Shown: in pieces, positions 58,780 through 64,000 of the stretch
Position numbering within the stretch: the stretch's first letter is position 1
How the letters are laid out: every line of letters begins with the position of its first letter
The notes under the pieces: generated by a model
Databases searched by the model: none
Told to the model about the DNA's origin: nothing
Seen by the model: the letters and a program-made list of their open reading frames with translations, nothing else
Source of the DNA: Pampus argenteus
Lineage: Eukaryota > Chordata > Actinopteri > Scombriformes > Stromateidae
DNA length: 64,000 nucleotides
Assembly (NCBI GenBank): GCA_036937835.1
Contig: CM072873.1
Span: 8,578,001-8,642,000, forward strand
Reading direction: 5' to 3'
Translations under genes and position numbers: made by a program

Positions 58780-59010
58780 TGCTCGTTCAGCTTAACCTCT
58801 CTCTCCTCAGCAATTAAAGCGCACGCCACATCCTTCACGCTGCGTACAGCCGAGGCTAAATAATGCAGGGGGCATCCAGCACCCGCATCCTTTATCATCC
58901 CAAATGACAGCCATTTGCATATCTCCCCAGTCAATTAGAGCGCGGCGGAATAATCAGCCCATAATTGGGGGAGAGCGTCGGTAATCACCCGCCCTGGCAC
59001 ACCGACAGGG
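58780..59010. promoter_or_regulatory. candidate intronic enhancer-like island
   Basis: A repeat-free stretch between microsatellites with an exact POU octamer (ATTTGCAT within catttgcatatc, about 58913-58922) and several ATTA/AATT homeodomain-type cores (gcaattaaag, tcaattagag, cataattggg). The sequence is non-coding and GC-moderate. Function is inferred only. Confidence 0.35.
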
Positions 59011-59456
59011 CCATTGGAGGAGTTAGGGGGGAGAGGTTGTGTGTGGGGTGGCATGTATGTGTGTGAGTGTATGTGTGTGTGTTTGTCAGGGAGACAGTCC
59101 ACCCGATTGCAGCCTCTTCACTTCAAACTAACATGTCCAAACAACCAGTCTAACTTCTCTCTGGTTTCCTCTAATGCTCTCTCGTCCTCCATTCTGCTGC
59201 CACTTCTGCTAACTAATTTGTACGTACTGGCTTCCTCAGACACATTATTTCTATTTCTTTCATCAAAATGGGTCAGTATAGGACTTTTTATAGCATAAAA
59301 AGTGATACATGAATGACGGGTTTCATACCAGAATGACATTCATTCTCAAATGTTAATTGCGCACCATTTAAAAAACATGAATAATGACAACCTCTTCAGT
59401 GTTGCTGTTTTGAAAGCGTGATTCAAGGGTTCAAGATCAGCAACGTCAATAATGAA

Positions 59457-59486
59457 TTTTATTTTCATGCCAGCATGAAAATAAAA
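59457..59486. repeat. perfect 14-bp-arm palindrome
   Basis: TTTTATTTTCATGC, a CA spacer, then the exact reverse complement GCATGAAAATAAAA. Confidence 0.9.
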
Positions 59487-61974
59487 TCTCTGTGGATCTG
59501 CCAAAGGTATCCGATTCTTTGGTAAATGTTGGAATGAATTATTCACATTGCAATGCAATGCTATAATTTCCCTCCAAATATGTTTATTTCCCAACAACAA
59601 ACACGATTGCAGAGCTGAGATGTTTTTGTCTGTCTGCAACTCTTTCGTGGGAGGTACTAAATTCATACTCCATTCCTTTTCCTTTTAGCAACAAAGCACA
59701 ACATTAAGAACAATGTGAAAAAGGCTGCCTGGACACCAGGGGGGAAATCCCTGCTTGTCCCCTTTAGATGCAGACAATCAAAGTCATTTCATGGGAAGTT
59801 TTCTGGGCGGCTTTGAAGTACAGTAGCTGCACAGCCTCTGTATTTCCAGATTAAAGGGAAATGACCATTTTTGTGAAACAACATTTCTTTTAATACACTG
59901 TAACCTCACATTCCATTCCTTAGATGCTTTAGTGCTGTCCTCTGAACATGACAAATAAAAGGATGAGTTGAGAGAGAAAAAGAGGGGTTTGACAGTAATG
60001 GGTGCGGTGGAAGTGTGTGTTTGTGTGTGTGTGAAGGAACATCAGAGAAACCCAGGCTAGGTTAGTTCCCATCTGCAGCTCCATCCTTTTGTGTTTCCTC
60101 AGCTGCATTCTTTTCCCTCTTGCCTTTGTATTTACTTTACCCAATCCAGTTCAATGTTAGCCAGCCCTGCCTCTGCTGTGTTTCAGGCACACCGTCGCTT
60201 TGGAGAGATAAAACGTGTGCCATTCACTTCTCCTTGATAGAAGTGTCACAAAATAGAAAGGAAAGCATGGAAGGAGCTGGGGGGCTGGGGAGGGAAGCAA
60301 GTACAACGCAGGGGATGATAATGACGATTTGTTTCGATTTAACCTCAACATAGGACTTCAGTCTATTGCAGGAGAGGGGCAGACCAGACTAACCTGAAGC
60401 CGAGCACAAAACAGAAACAGAAACAAAAGAATTCTGCTTTGAAGAGAAAAGACTACAGAAAACACACGGGTGGCAGCATCCTTAAAACAGCTCTCGCTGT
60501 CCGCAAGGGGAGGAAACATTGATTTCCTTTTTACTTCTTTTTTTTAAGGGGTCGTCTTTCTCTGTTTAATCCCCTATTCCTCTATTCTCGGGGGATCTGT
60601 GGCATTTCCTGTCAGCCAGCCAGCCCCTTGCTGCAGAGACGTATGCATCACTGTCAAAATGAATCTGATCAAAAGAAAGGAGGGGAGGCGAGAGGGGGGA
60701 GTCTGGTTTGATCAGTGCGATTCAAAACTCTTCCCCCACTGGACGTGCCGCCTGTCAGTGTGTCTGCCTCAGTAATCCATCAAGCGCTGGCGCTGATCAA
60801 TAATGTGATTGGTTGAATTCTGAGAGATATCTCACTGTGATCTGTGTATCCTAAGAATTTACTGCGCTGTAAAATTAACGTCTGACTCTGAATGTCCTTC
60901 AGCTGGAAGATGCGGGAAGAAAAGCCTGATCACTGATCAGCATTGTTAGCCCTCTAACTTTCTGAAACTTCTCTGCTCTTTATTTTATATATTGTAAAAT
61001 GGTCACGTTATATATGGGCTGGATTACAATTACATGGTAATGTCATGTGATTTACCACAATTTGTGTTTGAGTAAATGTCTCCAGCAGCAACATGTTGAT
61101 ATGATCTATGTTAGATTAGATGATTGCCCCAAATTACATTATGTGAGTAGATGCTGACCCACCCAGGGCTGTTCAGATCAGATGACCCCAGCGTTTAGTA
61201 AAATATGGTAAAGAATTTGTAATGGAATTAACATGGCAAATTCACAATTAAAGATCAAGAGAAGTGGCAACTTCTGAAATTACTACTACTACTCACAGAA
61301 AATCTTAACATTAGCACCAAGGTGTATGTCATGTTTCACAGGCTTATTATTATCATATTAATTACAATAATTCATTTCTAACCCTATAACACTCCTTCTA
61401 CCTGTCCACCATCTGAAAATACACACACTTAATTAATATACATCATTAATATACTAAAGATTTATACATAGCAGGCTCCATATTTTATATTCAAGTTTTA
61501 GCAATTTGTTAAATTCCAAATTACTTAAAAGTATAAAGAATTACATTGTGTTCTGCTCTTTTTGTTTTCTTATCCATCTTTTACATAAATTGTTTTGATA
61601 TGCAAATATTTATGATGAATCATTATGCAAAATAACATGCATAAATTGGCAGCCAAATTGCTGAGGATGTGGTACTTACTTTCCATTGAAATACGCTGGC
61701 AACACTATCATCTGTCACCCTGACCTCAGACCTTTTAGCAGAGAAATGTAATAGAAAAGATAATTTCCACATAAATAAATAAGCATTTATATTTAAAAAT
61801 CACATTATTATTCCACACATTTATGTTAAGTTAGTAAATTGATTTGCATTTACTTATAGACGGATAGACCCGTAGACAATTAGAGAGAGAGTGGTGACTG
61901 ATGGAATAATAAACAATAAATGTGATTCTCATTTGAGGTTAAATCACATCATAGAAGCTGGGTTAATAGACAAG

Positions 61975-61979
61975 ACACA

Positions 61980-62028
<49 letters not shown>
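61975..62028. repeat. CA microsatellite
   Basis: 54 bp, interrupted once near its left end. Confidence 0.95.
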
Positions 62029-62030
<2 letters not shown>

Positions 62031-64000
62031 AAAGAGTCACACAGGGAGGCAGCAGCCTTCTCAGGACAGGCCCCAGCGTCAACTTCAGTCCACATTTCAG
62101 AGCGTTCAAACAAACTTTTTAGCGGTGAAAACAAATTGGGCTCACCATCAAAGAGACTTTGCAAAAAGCCATTTCTCTATGCCAGTTCAAAAGAACCCTG
62201 GTTGGTAAACAGGCATGGAGAATTCACAGTGCAAGATATTGTAGGAGGTACAAACAACTCAAGCTTCACCACAACAAAGCCAACGGAGAAGAAGTGGAGG
62301 GGTGTAATTCATCACACACTCAACAAAAGCAAGTGTGACTGACTGTCCATGACCAAAGAAACAAAACAAAACAACAAAAAACTTCTTAATTGGAGAAGCT
62401 GTTTTTTTTTTTTCATTTCAAACCCACTTTGTCAATTGTTTTTTTTTCTTTCTCCAATTTCTTGCTCAGCCTGCCTGGATACCCTTGCCCTCTACTCCTC
62501 CTACTTCCCACTCCCGCCTTCTCCCGTTTCTTCATTAAAAGAATTCACCGTGAGTTATTCTGGCCTCCAACTTAAGTTAGAAGACCGACTGAGCTGCAGG
62601 AAGAGAGGCAGAAAAAGGAAGAGGGGGCAGAAGAATGGGGAGTTAAGGAGGAGAAAAAAAACCTCAGAGTCCTTTATGGCTTGTGAGAATTCTTAACAAA
62701 CATACAGACAGGCAAGACAGAGGCCTTGCTCCATATACCACCTCAAGCAAAATCTCATTTGTCGGGGATTCAGTAGAAGTCCAGGGGATAGAGAGAAAAA
62801 GATATCGAACGAGAGCAGCAACAGCAGTCTTGAGCCCGCCCCTCCGACGAGCCATCATTAGCTATGCACAAGACAAACTGCTGACACAAAGTCACACAGC
62901 GTGCTGAGCAGGGGCTTGTGGGTAGACAGGAGGAATTCATCCCTCCATCCCTCCACCAGTCTATCGACATCCCTGGCTCCAACTCGTCCGCCTCCGGTTT
63001 TTGCAATTACAATCAAACGGCAGCATCCAGGCCCTGAAGCACTGACTGACGGCTTGGATTAAACGAGATGTGGAGAAAGCCTGGGATGCAGTGTGTGTGT
63101 GTGTGTCTCCTGCCTGTCAGCCAGTCTTCCTGTCCATCTATGTGTGTACACTACATTGCTTTGTATGTGCAGCATGTTCCGGCATCAGCGTGGATGTGTG
63201 TTTCTGTGTCTCTTCCTCTCCATAAGTCTGTGTGTTTGTATGTAAGTATGTATGTATGTGTGCAGCATGTTTCAGTTTAAATGTGTGCTGTATGGTTGTG
63301 TGTCTAAATGACAGGGAAGGCGTATGTATGGAGTGGTACATTAGCATGACAACGAGCGTGAATAACAATGCAATTATGCATTTCAATTAACTGCGTGGAT
63401 CATTTGTTTCCTTCGGTTGGATTTGGGAGATGTATCATCAACTGATTATGTTGGGGAAAGCATGTGACTTCAAAGGGTGACAGATATTTAAGATATTTAT
63501 GTGCGATATCATCAATTATCGACAATTAAAATATAAGTGAATAACACAGCTCCAAAACAATTCCTTTCCATTCACATTTTGTTGTAAGTGTAATATGCAG
63601 AATAATCCAGATAGTACATTTTAAAAAATATAACAAACTGAGACACGGAGAAGTGTCATGAAAAGTGACAACACAAGCAAATAAAAAAAAACGAGGATAT
63701 GGAAAGAAATCACAAAGCTGTCAGAAAACAAGAGTGAACCCACACACACACACGTCTTCTGAATTAACTTCACTGTTGCGCTGCCGCAATCGAGCAAGCC
63801 ACGTCAAACATGCAACCGAACAGAAAACCATCCCTCAGAAGGCGCAGCGAATAAAATGTGAGGAACAAAAACATGCCAATCTGCTTTGTCCAAAAGAATG
63901 TGAGCTGCTCTGCTGTGTCTTCTGTGGGACTGTTTTTTTTTTTTTTTTAACTCTTCCCTGCTAGATACTAATGTCATCCATCAGACATGACAAATGTGAC

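Larger units (their letters stand above)
51470..64000. other. arid1b upstream intron, no exon found
   Basis: 12.5 kb upstream of w1. I looked on the minus strand for the expected preceding sequence (QDSFGSQ, NLSLQSRPSSLP) and did not find it, so the neighbouring exon is probably beyond the right edge. Content: CA/GT tracts, a fold-back element and unique GC-moderate islands, listed separately. Confidence 0.6.

Noticed and set aside
1..64000. tRNA, rRNA, snoRNA or microRNA genes
   Set aside because: No cloverleaf-type B box, C/D or H/ACA signature, or known microRNA sequence was recognised; a covariance-model search would be needed to exclude them.

Overview
This window is a piece of a vertebrate chromosome, almost certainly from a ray-finned (teleost) fish. 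It has spliced coding exons with GT-AG introns, very dense CA/GT microsatellites, and repeat debris typical of fish: a Tc1-type transposon fossil, fold-back MITEs and a 'gggtgaactaaccctttaa'-type motif. One gene dominates. Reading the minus strand, 17 exons between 51469 and 5594 join in frame, with every splice phase closing, to give 1,687 codons plus a stop. The product matches the ARID1B (BAF250b) family, the ARID subunit of the canonical BAF (SWI/SNF) chromatin-remodelling complex. ARID1B-type rather than ARID1A-type signatures include ERGFM, MSPHPSPGG, SYSGPGP, MHGQGP, RKAQEA, RQGSY, RAPSP.AFQRS and the C-terminal LLDISIS.VLN.

Layout from left to right (the gene runs right to left). 1-1080: a CpG-rich stretch with a GCTA-rich flank, possibly the promoter and first exon of a neighbouring gene that leaves the window on the left. 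1080-4250: intergenic, nothing recognised. About 4250-5593: probable arid1b 3' UTR. 5594-21320: the tightly spaced 3' half of the gene (13 exons, including the ARID-coding pair at 15747-17131 and the large C-terminal BAF250_C exon at 5594-7399). 28411-51469: four widely spaced exons for the Gln/Pro/Gly/Ser-rich middle region. 51470-64000: upstream intron; the N-terminal exons lie beyond the right edge.

The gene makes one scaffold-like nuclear protein: a long disordered, low-complexity region, the DNA-binding ARID, a second disordered region with a basic nuclear-localisation-like patch, and the folded C-terminal domain that docks on the BAF core. Several exons look alternatively spliced: a symmetric 120-nt exon with UG-rich sequence after its donor, two tandem acceptors, and a symmetric exon with a weak donor.

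I found no RNA gene, no CRISPR array and no second complete gene. Nothing looks like a wholly new biological system. The most useful leads are the splice-choice sites, a strong CTCF-like site in an intron, three fold-back elements, a possible retroposed poly(A) end, and unique-sequence islands that may be conserved enhancers.
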